Below, piece after piece: positions 39,316-48,175 of a stretch of 64,000 nucleotides of DNA. The stretch comes from Paenibacillus sp. EZ-K15 (GTDB taxonomy: Bacteria > Bacillota > Bacilli > Paenibacillales > Paenibacillaceae): NCBI RefSeq assembly GCF_002573715.1, contig NZ_PDHM01000016.1:847266-911265 (forward strand). Direction: 5' to 3'. The position numbers were made by a program, and so were the translations under genes. Every line of letters starts with the position of its first letter. Position 1 is the first letter of the stretch. The notes under the pieces were generated by a model. That model was not told the origin of the DNA. It did not search any database and was given only the letters and a program-made list of their open reading frames with translations.

Positions 39316-40251
39316 TCAAATGTTAAGAAGTGCTTTTAATTCTTGTAATTTTGAACGAGATAACGGAACAACGGCATCTTTATCTGTATTTAATCGCAAG
39401 CTGTAGCTATTCTTCGTCCATGTAATAATCTCTCTTACTTTTTGCAGATTAACGATGTAGGAACGATGACACCTGAAAAATCCGAAATTTAACAATCTGT
39501 GCTCGAGCTCGGTTAACGTCAAGGCACAGGCATAATTTTCTCCACCCACATGAACAAGGATCGAACCTTCTATGCTTTCTATGCAATCGATTTCAGGTGG
39601 ATTAAATAAAATTACTTTGTCATTTCTTTTTGTAGATATTTTCTGTATGGTTATATTGGCTTGATCTTGTTCCAGCACTTCCTGCTTATCCTCTTCTGAG
39701 TCCCGAATATCCAATGGATGAAATCCCAGTTCGTTCAATCGGTAAATGACATCACAGGATATCATGGCATCCTCTAAATTCGAAGTTAAAATTAAAATCT
39801 GCTTTTCTTTCGAAAGATCCTCCAAAATCCGTTTTAATTGACGACGATCTTGCTCTTCCAAATAAAAATAAGGTTCCTCCAGTACAAGTGTAGGTTGATG
39901 CGCAAAAAAGACACGCATCAATGTCACATACATCCTTTTCGATGGGCTTAGATCCTTGATTTTTACCTTCCGTTCTTCTTTTAAAGCAAAATAATCCATT
40001 AACGAAGCGACACGTTCATTCTTTTCCGTTACTTTGATTAGAAATGTGATTAGCTCTTCCACCGTTAAACGCATATACTCAGCTTGCTGAGCTTGAAATA
40101 AATAAAAGTGGGAATGATCAACTAATTGATCCATTAAAAGCTGCTTTCGCTTCACATCCGTTATAATTCCTATCGATTGACACGATGTCATATGTAATTC
40201 AATCTTCGGTAGAAGTAATTCCCCATCATAATAAATTGGTTGAAATTGCAT
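39316..40251 (-). CDS. LytTR transcriptional regulator with a degenerate ABC domain
   Basis: A 311-residue two-domain protein. Residues 1-190 follow an ABC ATPase outline (signature-like LSPSKRMYVTLMRVF, Walker-B-like TLVLEEP, then LTSN), but no Walker A lysine motif is visible (GIITDVKRKQ), and the Walker B aspartate is glutamate. Residues 205-311 are a LytTR DNA-binding domain (FFRCHRSYIVNLQKV, VPLSRSKLQELK). It probably acts as a pseudo-ATPase sensor that controls the ABC-SecA genes downstream. ATG start with GGGAGGAC. A consensus-like promoter lies upstream (40293-40321). The LytTR call is firm; the sensing role is inference. Confidence 0.85.
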   Translation of the reverse strand: MQFQPIYYDGELLLPKIELHMTSCQSIGIITDVKRKQLLMDQLVDHSHFYLFQAQQAEYMRLTVEELITFLIKVTEKNERVASLMDYFALKEERKVKIKDLSPSKRMYVTLMRVFFAHQPTLVLEEPYFYLEEQDRRQLKRILEDLSKEKQILILTSNLEDAMISCDVIYRLNELGFHPLDIRDSEEDKQEVLEQDQANITIQKISTKRNDKVILFNPPEIDCIESIEGSILVHVGGENYACALTLTELEHRLLNFGFFRCHRSYIVNLQKVREIITWTKNSYSLRLNTDKDAVVPLSRSKLQELKALLNI

Positions 40252-40292
40252 GCCGTCCTCCCGGTCTGTGCCTCTATAGGATATATATTACA

Positions 40293-40321
40293 ATTATAAT
40301 GTTGGGGTACTTTTTTGTCAG
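40293..40321 (-). promoter_or_regulatory. Sigma-A promoter of the LytTR regulator gene
   Basis: On the minus strand CTGACA, a 17-base spacer, then TATAAT, about 40 bases ahead of the start codon. Nearly consensus. Confidence 0.7.
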
Positions 40322-40460
40322 TTTCTATTGAAAAATATAACAGCATGTCTTTTCTAAGCCATATCAGTATATATTTTGACCATAGAATAGATATCGATAA
40401 TGGATAGGCAGGGTTCGAGCCTGGAGAATCTTTCGCCGCCCTTTGAAAACAGACAAAGAA

Positions 40461-40487
40461 GAAGCCGTCTAATCGGAGACGGCTTCC
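40461..40487 (-). terminator. Leftward terminator after the decayed ORF
   Basis: Stem GAAGCCGTCT / AGACGGCTTC, perfect over ten bases, loop AATCGG. The minus strand continues TTCTTTGTC. Confidence 0.65.
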
Positions 40488-40503
40488 TCTTCATAGATGA
40501 TAA

Positions 40504-40858
40504 TCATTTTGTAGGGCGCTCAAGCACAAACTCGCCTAAAACGGTTGACCCATTCACATCATAAAGTGGAATAGCTATCGAGCCGCTAATGCTATTCATA
40601 TATGCTATCGCTTCCTCGGGAGACGTTACGCCAGTGATAAAGTCGCTGGATCTCACATATCCTTATACGCCATTTGTTCCTATGGCCGCAATCAAATCGG
40701 GTTCATGTCCGATGGTTTCCGCTGACAATGCAGAACCGAATGTTTCTCCGTTTTCATTCTTCTCATAAGCTGTTCGCGATTGTATCTCCGTAAGAATTAC
40801 CTTTGCGAGCGTATCAACGCTTTCGCCATCTAGTTCATTGACTGGAGTGACGTACGAA
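40504..40858 (-). pseudogene. Decayed ORF with an in-frame stop
   Basis: Read leftward from about 40858, one frame gives a natural protein tail: YVTPVNELDGESVDTLAKV, then TEIQSRTAYEKNENGETF, DLIAAIGTNGV, a TAA stop near 40669, then GYVRSSDFITGVTSPEEAIA and IPLYDVNGSTVLGEFVL before the real stop at 40504. It resembles the C-terminus of small secreted Bacillus proteins, but I cannot name the family. The upstream part is missing where the alpha/beta hydrolase gene ends. Confidence 0.6.
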
Positions 40859-41608
40859 TTGTTTGATCCGATCGTTCAGTGGTCCGGAGGCTTTTGTCGG
40901 GATCCGATGATCGACTTTTTTAATGAAAACCAACTCACTCATAGGCAATCGTTGATGCAACATTTTGGCGTAAGGATGGAAGTGCTTATCTTTTTCTCCG
41001 TAAACGAGCAGTACGGGAAGTTGGATTTCCCGAAGTTGCGATGTACAGTTATACTTCAAGCTGTACTGGTAATACTGTTCCGCATTTTTGGCATTTCCTT
41101 TTTTTGCATCGTTAAATAACTCACGGAAGAACGAAATATTTTTAGCTTGGGTCAAAGCAGTGGAAAACGCGATCGTGCCGACTGCCCCGATTTTGGAGAA
41201 AACGGCTCCCAAAGATATTTTGTTTCTTAGACGCCATTCGTTCACTTCCGACATTCCCCCGATGATGATACCTCCTAATGCTCGATCGGGATGAGACAAG
41301 AGAAACTCAAGCACAACCGAACCGCCAGTAGAATATCCACACAAGAAAATTTTTTCGATGCTTAACTGGTCTATCAACTGTTTGATATCCTCAACAATTA
41401 TAGGATATGTAACCGCTTGTTTGGAAGGCTGACTCTTGCCATGTCCTCTGATGTCAAAAGCAATGGTTCGAAAATGAGGTGAAAGCCCTTGGATTTGATA
41501 TAAGAAATTTAAGCTTGTCAGTACAGGTGGATGAATAAAGAGGATTGCTGTTCCTTTTCCACAATCGATATAATTCATCGAGTATCCATTTATGTAAGAG
41601 TTAGTCAT
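40835..41608 (-). CDS. Alpha/beta-hydrolase fold protein
   Basis: A 257-residue hydrolase with a complete catalytic set: nucleophile elbow GYSTGG, acid in YGEKDKHFHP and histidine in KKVDHRIP; oxyanion region LFIHPPVL. No signal peptide, so cytosolic. Members include esterases, lactonases and haloperoxidase-like enzymes; the substrate cannot be read from sequence. It stands alone, and its 3' end overlaps the remains of an older ORF in a different frame. Confidence 0.85.
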   Translation of the reverse strand: MTNSYINGYSMNYIDCGKGTAILFIHPPVLTSLNFLYQIQGLSPHFRTIAFDIRGHGKSQPSKQAVTYPIIVEDIKQLIDQLSIEKIFLCGYSTGGSVVLEFLLSHPDRALGGIIIGGMSEVNEWRLRNKISLGAVFSKIGAVGTIAFSTALTQAKNISFFRELFNDAKKGNAKNAEQYYQYSLKYNCTSQLREIQLPVLLVYGEKDKHFHPYAKMLHQRLPMSELVFIKKVDHRIPTKASGPLNDRIKQFVRHSSQ

Positions 41609-41841
41609 TTAATCGTCACACTCCAGGTAAAATCATTTATGAGTTTCTGCTCAATTATGAATTAGAGTGTCCAAATAATAAGGAAAGTACTCCATAAAAT
41701 AAATCGTCTCGGTGTAAGAAACTTTTTTGTCGTTGCGTTACAACCGTGCGAAAAACACGCGCGGGAGGGAGTTCTTGCGATGCTTAACTGTGTCGCTTCA
41801 GAATTTCAGGCCACAAACCAATTTAACACTTAGGCAATCAT

Positions 41842-42060
41842 CTAATCGGCTATGAATATAGATTCTTGTCCATTTCTGCTAATGATGTAAGTTCTTGTCC
41901 TACGACAAATCTTCTTCGAAAAGTTCATGCCCATCTCCTTTATATAAGTTACTCTTGAGCTATCGTTTCCCGTTAGCTTAATCGTCATCTTTTCCCGGTT
42001 ATTTTTGTTCTGTTCGAGTATGTACAGCCTAGGCACGGTCACAAAATTTAACTTGATCAT
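41842..42060 (-). CDS. Small basic protein of unknown function
   Basis: 72 residues, strongly basic (KKICRRTRTYIISRNGQ), with no hydrophobic segment. A good AAAGGAG site precedes the ATG, though only three bases away, which is short. The composition would suit a nucleic-acid or membrane-surface binder. It stands alone, between the hydrolase gene and the divergent HAD gene. Family not recognised; translation is plausible but unproven. Confidence 0.5.
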   Translation of the reverse strand: MIKLNFVTVPRLYILEQNKNNREKMTIKLTGNDSSRVTYIKEMGMNFSKKICRRTRTYIISRNGQESIFIAD

Positions 42061-42171
42061 AGTCTCCTTTCTTCTGTGTGCTGACGGATAAGGGTATTAA
42101 AAATGAAGGTTAAGGAAAACTATATACGACTTATGACTAGCATAGGTAATCAAAAGTAACGGAGGAAGCTT

Positions 42172-42648
42172 ATGCCTATTTTCAAACCTTCACAAAGTGT
42201 GCGATCAATTTATGACATTGATGGAGACGCGCTGCAACGGGCAGGAATTAAAGGAATCATATTTAATTGGAATAATACATTAATATCGAAAAATTCTTCG
42301 GCTGAATCGGATTCGATGAAGAATTGGCTGAAAGACTTTGAGTCCCGATATGCGATTAAACTGATGATCGTCTCGAACAGTAAACCTCCTTCGCAAGGAA
42401 ACGAGCTGGTTAATGAGATTCCGGCTTTATTCGAAGCGAGTAAACCGAAGAAAAAAGCATTTATGGCTGCTTTGGAAATACTCGGAACCCAAAAAAATGA
42501 GACAGCGGTTGTCGGTAATGGCATTATTACTGATTTATGGGGTGGAAATCGATTAGGAATGTATACGATTTTTGTTTCTCCTTCATGGACAAAACCTCGG
42601 ATTATAGGTGCAATAAAACGGTTAGTGGTAAAAGCGCTTCGAGTGTAA
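42172..42648 (+). CDS. YqeG-like HAD-superfamily protein without catalytic aspartates
   Basis: 158 residues with the layout of the YqeG family of HAD phosphatases (motif II near VSNSKPPS, then KPKKKAF and a VVGxxxxTDxxGGNRxGM block). The catalytic DxDNT motif reads FNWNNTL: both aspartates (32 and 34) are asparagine. The motif IV region reads VVGNGIITD, with Asn for the first Asp. It should therefore lack phosphatase activity and may be a binding or regulatory paralogue of true YqeG. GGAGGAAGC ribosome site; a strong terminator follows. Confidence 0.8.
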   Translation: MPIFKPSQSVRSIYDIDGDALQRAGIKGIIFNWNNTLISKNSSAESDSMKNWLKDFESRYAIKLMIVSNSKPPSQGNELVNEIPALFEASKPKKKAFMAALEILGTQKNETAVVGNGIITDLWGGNRLGMYTIFVSPSWTKPRIIGAIKRLVVKALRV

Positions 42649-42765
42649 AAGGAAATAATCACTAGATCAACAGGGGTAATTCCTGTTAGAAGATAACCGT
42701 GGGGGCTCCGTTCCCTAAATATCTGGCACCATTTTCATTGAAATGAAATTGGCGGACTGATCTTA

Positions 42766-42812
42766 AAATACAAAGAAGAGCAGGCATAATGCACCTGCTC
42801 TTCTTTGTATTT
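42766..42812. terminator. Long bidirectional terminator
   Basis: A perfect 19-base stem around a nine-base loop, with A/T-rich outer ends on both sides. It lies between the convergent HAD gene and the transporter gene and should serve both. Confidence 0.8.
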
Positions 42813-42834
42813 ATTATGAATTTTCTATACGGAT

Positions 42835-44268
42835 TTATAAGAAAAAGATCATAGATAATACGAACATAAACACTACACCAGCAATCATTGGAACCGATGT
42901 TCTTTTTACAAGGGCAATCGGATCTGTCTTCACAGTTCCGGCAACAATGAGTATAACTGCTGCTACAGGTGAAACCGCTCTGAAGAGGTTGCCTGACAGA
43001 CCGAGTGGTACTGAAATGGCAATCGGACTAATTCCAGCCGCCTCTGCTAATGGCACGATCAGCGGTACCATGGCAAAGATCAGAGCAGTACCACTACCAC
43101 TCAATATAACAATGAGGGCCGTTAATGCTACTAAGATAAGAGGTAGAATAAAGTCTAATCCATTACCTTGGATGCTTTGCATGGCTGATTGAAGCTCGTC
43201 AACCAAGCCGATCGATTTCAGGCCCGTTACAAATACGGATGCCGCTACCAGAAGAGCTACAATGGGAACTGCCCCACCCATTCCTTTAAAGAAAGTTTCC
43301 GTCTTTTCCAGCACGCTTTTATTTCCTTTATGTCTAATTAATTCACACACAATGGCTAGAACAAAGGATACTAGGGTGGCAATCTCGACGCTAATATCGA
43401 TGGATTTGCCAGTCGTTAGTTGAATAGCGTAATTACCTAGCAATAGAATAATTGGGAAGATTGGGAGTATGGCATATACGGTTTTAAATAATTTGCCTCC
43501 CGTGATTTCTTCAACATTGCCCGCATCCACATGCTCATGATCATTGCCAGCTTGATTCTGCAGGTTCGCCTTTTTATCCATTCTCTTCTGCCAGAAATAG
43601 TGAACAATCGCTATAACAATCAGAGTCGGGATTGAGATCAAAGCATGATATTTAAATACATAGTCTGTTACAGTCAACCCTGCAAATGAAGAATGTTTCG
43701 CTAATTCTTCCGCGATAGCTACGTTGTCGCTTCCTAACGGAGTCGGAACGATCGTTGCTGAAGTGGCGATCACCGCTCCAGTAGTTAATGCCGACATCCC
43801 CGCTTTTCTTAATATAGGATACAATGTAGCCAGTAATATAATGGCCAAATTCGAAGCACTAGGAATAACGAGTGACAATGCATTACCTAACAAATATACA
43901 AGTGGAACCAGAACATAAACTGACTTGATCTTTGAAATAGGTTTAGTTAATGCGCTTACAGTAACCTCATTAGCACCAATCGATGACATGTAAGCTGTAT
44001 ATCCTCCCAAGAGGAGAATAATAAAACCGGCAGCAGTAAGGGTCTGCTTAAACTGAGTAATAATTACTTGAAGAGGATCTAGCCAAGCTGATCCCATTGA
44101 AACAAAGTCTTTGACTGCGATCTCTTTTCCCATAGCGGTACTGACTAAAATCAGTACGATACCAATAAGGAACAAGGAGATCTTAATGTCCATCTTCTTA
44201 ATCAACATATATATAACTACTGCTACAGCGATAATAGCAGAGCCGTACATGATTATATTAGAATCCAT
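42835..44268 (-). CDS. DcuC-family membrane carrier
   Basis: A 477-residue carrier with about 12-14 hydrophobic segments and the typical two-half layout of the DcuC family (VIPSASNLAIILLATLYPIL in the first half, SGSGTALIFAMVPLIVPLAE in the second). Family members take up or exchange C4-dicarboxylates. Here it is the last gene of an operon with a nucleoside hydrolase, a ribokinase and a LacI regulator, 22 bases after the hydrolase gene, so a nucleoside, base or ribose-related substrate is more likely than a dicarboxylate. The central loop (residues 230-255) carries a His/Asp/Glu-rich stretch. The family is fairly sure; the substrate is inferred from context. Confidence 0.82.
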   Translation of the reverse strand: MDSNIIMYGSAIIAVAVVIYMLIKKMDIKISLFLIGIVLILVSTAMGKEIAVKDFVSMGSAWLDPLQVIITQFKQTLTAAGFIILLLGGYTAYMSSIGANEVTVSALTKPISKIKSVYVLVPLVYLLGNALSLVIPSASNLAIILLATLYPILRKAGMSALTTGAVIATSATIVPTPLGSDNVAIAEELAKHSSFAGLTVTDYVFKYHALISIPTLIVIAIVHYFWQKRMDKKANLQNQAGNDHEHVDAGNVEEITGGKLFKTVYAILPIFPIILLLGNYAIQLTTGKSIDISVEIATLVSFVLAIVCELIRHKGNKSVLEKTETFFKGMGGAVPIVALLVAASVFVTGLKSIGLVDELQSAMQSIQGNGLDFILPLILVALTALIVILSGSGTALIFAMVPLIVPLAEAAGISPIAISVPLGLSGNLFRAVSPVAAVILIVAGTVKTDPIALVKRTSVPMIAGVVFMFVLSMIFFL

Positions 44269-44290
44269 GGCTTTGGCCTCCCTCTGGTTG

Positions 44291-45211
44291 TTAGTTACAT
44301 TTCTTCAAGCTATCCATAAACCATTGCTTAAACATTTGTGGATCTATATCTATACATACTTTGGCATTATGAGGCTTCCCTAAGTAACCCTTTAAATCCA
44401 CTATGGTACATCCGGTTGTCATCGTGCCGTGTAATTCTACATCAAGGAATGTATCTACGACCTGGAACATTTCCGGTTGTAACAAATAAGCGATCGCCGT
44501 GCTGTCATACATTTTCAATCCGGTTTTCATGCTACCGCCTCTGTATTTCTGGAATAGCTGATAAATCATATTTCCTGTCTGATTCATATCCTTTAGCTGC
44601 TCACTATCCTCAGGATATACTAGAGCTTTCAGACCCACATCGAGTCCCACCATCACAATTGGCAATTCACTCTGGAATACGATCTTCGCAGCTTCAGGAT
44701 CGGCAAAAATATTAAACTCCGACATAACACCTGCATTACCGCGACCTGCTGAACCTCCCATGAAGACAATTTCAGCAATGTTATCTTTAACTTCTGGATA
44801 CATTTTTAGCAGGAGAGCAATATTCGTTAATGGGCCAATCGGAACGATGGTCATTGGTTCTTTGCTGTCCATAATGACACGATACATTGCATTCACGGCA
44901 TTTTCTTCCAGAACAAGCTCTTCCGTTGGCTCTTCAAACTCAAAACCATCCATTCCTGTTGAGCCATGTATATCACTAGCATCGATAGGGTCTTTGATAA
45001 GCGGTCTGTCCGCACCAAGGGCAACCGGTACATTTTTATTAAAAAATTTCAGCAACCTCAGGGCATTAAACGTTACTTTATCAAGTCCGACATTTCCAGC
45101 AACCGTAGTGATTAGGCGAACATCTAATTTTTCACTATAAAGTGCAATGGCTAGTGCAACTGCATCATCAATTCCTGGGTCTGTGTCAATAATTATGGGT
45201 CTGGTTGTCAT
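44291..45211 (-). CDS. Inosine-uridine preferring nucleoside hydrolase
   Basis: A 306-residue hydrolase that splits nucleosides into base and ribose. The calcium-binding signature DTDPGIDDA sits at residues 9-17; PIGPLTNIA and the late DSTAIAYLL region with its Asp are typical. Cytosolic. It lies 64 bases after rbsK and 22 before the carrier gene. Together with ribokinase it would turn imported nucleosides into free base and ribose-5-phosphate. Whether it prefers pyrimidine or purine nucleosides cannot be judged by eye. Confidence 0.92.
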   Translation of the reverse strand: MTTRPIIIDTDPGIDDAVALAIALYSEKLDVRLITTVAGNVGLDKVTFNALRLLKFFNKNVPVALGADRPLIKDPIDASDIHGSTGMDGFEFEEPTEELVLEENAVNAMYRVIMDSKEPMTIVPIGPLTNIALLLKMYPEVKDNIAEIVFMGGSAGRGNAGVMSEFNIFADPEAAKIVFQSELPIVMVGLDVGLKALVYPEDSEQLKDMNQTGNMIYQLFQKYRGGSMKTGLKMYDSTAIAYLLQPEMFQVVDTFLDVELHGTMTTGCTIVDLKGYLGKPHNAKVCIDIDPQMFKQWFMDSLKKCN

Positions 45212-45275
45212 TGTAAATTCCTCCTAAAATCTTATGTGCATTCTGTAAAATGATATATAGCTTTTTATGGACGAA

Positions 45276-46160
45276 TCATCCTTGGCTATTAATAAACTCT
45301 TCGACCTCGGCACTGGTCGGCATTCCTGTTTGGGCTCCAAGCTTAGTCGTTGATAAAGCGGCAACGGCATTACCGTATTTACAAGCATCTTTCAAATTTA
45401 GTCCTTTACTTAGAGCATGAGCTAATCCACCATTAAATGAATCACCCGCTCCAGTCGTATCAACAACATCTACTTTGTAGGCAGGAATGATTACTTCCTC
45501 TCCCTCTTCATAAATACAAACGCCTTGACTGCCCTTTGTGACGATGAGTTTACCATCTAACTCTTCTTCTGTTTTATCTCGTCTAAGCAGCTCCTGTTCA
45601 TGTTCATTTGGAGTAAAATAATCAACATCCTTAAGCAATTCAGAAGGTAATGATTGAATTGGTGCCGGATTAAGGATTACCTTGACTCCATTTTCTTTGG
45701 CAATTTGTACTGCCTTTTGTACACCCTCTAATGGTATTTCCAACTGAAGGACTAAAATATCACTAGCTGCAATCACATCTCGTTTAGATTCAACGAACGA
45801 TGCTGTTACATAATTATTGGCTCCGGGGACAACAATAATACTATTATCTTGATCAGAAACGATAATTGTAGCTGTGGCAGTTACATCTATAACCGGTTCC
45901 ACATTGCTCACATCAACACCTTGTTCTTGCAAATGAGCTACAATATCCTCACCAAATCTGTCATTTCCCACACAACCAAGCAGCTGGACTTGCGCTCCAA
46001 GTTTAGCCGCAGCCACTGCTTGATTGGCACCCTTTCCTCCTGGGTTCATTTGAAAATGTTCTCCGAACAGCGTTTCCCCTCTCTTCGGTACTTGAGAAGT
46101 AATTGTTACCAAGTCCATATTTATACTTCCGAGAACAGTAATTTTTGGTTTCTTATCCAT
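45276..46160 (-). CDS. rbsK: Ribokinase
   Basis: A 294-residue PfkB-family kinase phosphorylating ribose to ribose-5-phosphate. Visible signatures: GSINMDLV at the start, MNPGGKGANQAVAAAKLGA, the NPAP and TPNEHE segments, and the catalytic DTTGAGDSFNGGLAHAL. Cytosolic. It begins 13 bases after the regulator gene, so the two are cotranscribed. In this operon it acts after the nucleoside hydrolase. Confidence 0.93.
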   Translation of the reverse strand: MDKKPKITVLGSINMDLVTITSQVPKRGETLFGEHFQMNPGGKGANQAVAAAKLGAQVQLLGCVGNDRFGEDIVAHLQEQGVDVSNVEPVIDVTATATIIVSDQDNSIIVVPGANNYVTASFVESKRDVIAASDILVLQLEIPLEGVQKAVQIAKENGVKVILNPAPIQSLPSELLKDVDYFTPNEHEQELLRRDKTEEELDGKLIVTKGSQGVCIYEEGEEVIIPAYKVDVVDTTGAGDSFNGGLAHALSKGLNLKDACKYGNAVAALSTTKLGAQTGMPTSAEVEEFINSQG

Positions 46161-46173
46161 CTCTATCTACCCC

Positions 46174-47148
46174 TTAGGTTGAATTTCTCTCTATAAGGTC
46201 CACATCAAATTTATAATAGGTTTGCCCAACTTCTTGCTGATTCATTAAACTAACTAACATCTTTGTCGCCTTTTCACCCATTTCGTAAATTGGCTGGACA
46301 ATAGTCGTTAATTCTGGAATCGTTACAGAAGATAACTTAATTCCATCAAATCCAACAATCGCGAGCTCGTCAGGCACCCTTGTCCCAAGCTGATTAGCAG
46401 CCTTCATAGCGCCAATCGCCATAATATCATTCGCAGCAAAAATACCATCAATCTCAGGGTGGGTCTTTAAAAGTTCCAGCGTTGCTTCGATCGAAGATTC
46501 CATGTCATAATCTCCGTCGACAATGTAGCTTTCACTGAACCATGACTCCTGCTGAACGACTTCTCTATAACCTTCACAACGTTCGTCCGCATTCACTACC
46601 CCCTGAGGTCCTCTGATGTGTGCAATTCTGCTGCATCCTTTACTCATCAGATAACGAGTAGCTGTATAGGCCCCTTTCATGTTCTCCACTACAATCGTCG
46701 GAAGCCCTTTGCTAATCTCTCGGTCAATACTTACAACAGGGATATTAAGTTTGATAACCTGTTCAGCGGTCATTGTATTTGATGAAACTATGATACCGTT
46801 TACATAGTTCTGCTGTAACATATCTAGGTATGCTTGTTCTTTCACTCTATCTTCATCAGAGTTGCATAGAATGACATTGTATCCAAACTTAGAAGCCGTA
46901 TCTTCGACAGCTCTAGCTAACTCGGGAAAGTAAGGATTCATAATATCCGGCACGATTAAGCCAATCGTACTCGACTGTTTCTTGAACAGACTTCTAGCTA
47001 CCTCATTTGGTTTGTAGTTCAATTCTTTAATCGCTTGCTCTACCATTTCCCGTGTATGTTGTCCCACATATCCTTTGTCATTCAGTACTCTGGATACGGT
47101 GGCAACAGATACGCCAGCAAGCTTAGCCACTTCTTTTATTGAAGCCAT
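46174..47148 (-). CDS. LacI-family regulator of the nucleoside/ribose operon
   Basis: 324 residues: an N-terminal helix-turn-helix with the hinge region (MASIKEVAKLAGVSVATVSRV at the very start, NYKPNEVARSL), then a periplasmic-binding-protein-like sensor domain (SSTIGLIVPDIMNPYF, GFDGIKLSSVTIPELTT). First gene of the operon, and likely its repressor, with ribose or a nucleoside as inducer; RbsR is the closest functional type. A palindromic GTAACCGGTTAC operator overlaps the start of its own transcript, so it probably represses itself and all four genes. Confidence 0.92.
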   Translation of the reverse strand: MASIKEVAKLAGVSVATVSRVLNDKGYVGQHTREMVEQAIKELNYKPNEVARSLFKKQSSTIGLIVPDIMNPYFPELARAVEDTASKFGYNVILCNSDEDRVKEQAYLDMLQQNYVNGIIVSSNTMTAEQVIKLNIPVVSIDREISKGLPTIVVENMKGAYTATRYLMSKGCSRIAHIRGPQGVVNADERCEGYREVVQQESWFSESYIVDGDYDMESSIEATLELLKTHPEIDGIFAANDIMAIGAMKAANQLGTRVPDELAIVGFDGIKLSSVTIPELTTIVQPIYEMGEKATKMLVSLMNQQEVGQTYYKFDVDLIERNST

Positions 47149-47172
47149 ATCTTCACTCCACTTTCAGAAAGG

Positions 47173-47184
47173 GTAACCGGTTAC
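47173..47184. promoter_or_regulatory. LacI-type operator
   Basis: GTAACCGGTTAC, a perfect 12-base palindrome with the central CG typical of LacI-family sites. It lies seven bases beyond the -10 box, covering the expected transcription start of the regulator gene. Confidence 0.8.
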
Positions 47185-47191
47185 ACATAGA

Positions 47192-47220
47192 AATATACTC
47201 CTAAATGTTTCATAAGTCAA
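47192..47220 (-). promoter_or_regulatory. Sigma-A promoter of the nucleoside/ribose operon
   Basis: On the minus strand TTGACT, a 17-base spacer, then TATATT. The operator starts just downstream. Confidence 0.8.
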
Positions 47221-47343
47221 CACCAAGTTAAAAAGCATTTTGATTTATGACACTCTCATAGGGTGGGAACATGTCATGTAACTCCCATTTCAACGAAGCC
47301 CGTTTATCGTGAACAGCATTAATATATAAAATTAATGAACAGA

Positions 47344-47371
47344 AACCCTGCTAGCCAAAGCTAGCAGGGTT
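47344..47371 (-). terminator. Hairpin after map, probable terminator
   Basis: A perfect 12-base stem (AACCCTGCTAGC and its complement) with a four-base loop, about 50 bases past the map stop. The T-tract on the minus strand is weak (TTTCTGTT). Confidence 0.55.
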
Positions 47372-47419
47372 AGTCCGTACAAGGATGCCCAGACAATTCC
47401 TTTAGTAAAGATTGATTAC

Positions 47420-48175
47420 CTATTGCTCGGTTAATATTATTGGGCCATCCGCCGTAATGGCAATTGTATGCTCGTACTGTGCGGAAAGCGAGCCGTCAGC
47501 GGTCCTAGCGGTCCATCCGTCGGCGTCAATCGTCATTATCGCTTCTCCGGCATTTAGCATCGGCTCGATCGTAAGAACCATCCCTTCCTTCAAACGGAAT
47601 CCCTTGCCCGGCTTCCCAACGTGGGGATAATTAGGTTCCTCGTGCATCTCCCTACCTACGCCATGACCGAGCAAATCACGCACGACAGAGAAACCGTTTC
47701 GCTCGGCATGGGTTTGAACCGCATGCATCACATCGCCGATCCGGTTTCCGACCAGGGCTTTTTCGATACCAAGGTCTAAGCATTCCTTCGTTACCCGCAT
47801 CAAATTACGGGCTTCTTCCGATACCTCGCCGACCGCATAAGACCAAGCTGAATCGCCAATCCAGCCATCCGCCTCCGCGACGATGTCGATTGTGACGATG
47901 TCGCCTTCCTTAAGCGGCTTCTGGTTCGGAAACCCATGCGCAATGACGTCGTTGACAGAGGCACATGTCGCATACGGATAACCGTTGTAGCCTATCGTAT
48001 AAGCCTTGGCGCCATTCTCCTTCAAGAACCGCACCGCGAACGACTCAATATCGAGCGTTGTGATGCCCGGCCGGATCATATCTGCTAATGCTTGATGAAA
48101 AGCAGCGACAATTCGGCCTGCTTTTCTCATTTCTTCAATTTCTGCTCTTGATTTCAGGATAATCATCCCATTCAT
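47420..48175 (-). CDS. map: Methionine aminopeptidase, type I
   Basis: A 251-residue metalloprotease that removes the initiator methionine. The metal ligands of the type I family are in place: IVTIDIVAEADGWIGDSAW (two aspartates), GHGVGREMHEEP (His), TIEPML (Glu) and QYEHTIAI (Glu). No zinc-finger extension. Its start overlaps the TetR stop, with an AAGGAG site inside the TetR 3' end, so the pair is translationally coupled. It is outside the ribosomal-protein cluster where map usually sits, so it may be a second, accessory copy. Confidence 0.93.
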   Translation of the reverse strand: MNGMIILKSRAEIEEMRKAGRIVAAFHQALADMIRPGITTLDIESFAVRFLKENGAKAYTIGYNGYPYATCASVNDVIAHGFPNQKPLKEGDIVTIDIVAEADGWIGDSAWSYAVGEVSEEARNLMRVTKECLDLGIEKALVGNRIGDVMHAVQTHAERNGFSVVRDLLGHGVGREMHEEPNYPHVGKPGKGFRLKEGMVLTIEPMLNAGEAIMTIDADGWTARTADGSLSAQYEHTIAITADGPIILTEQ

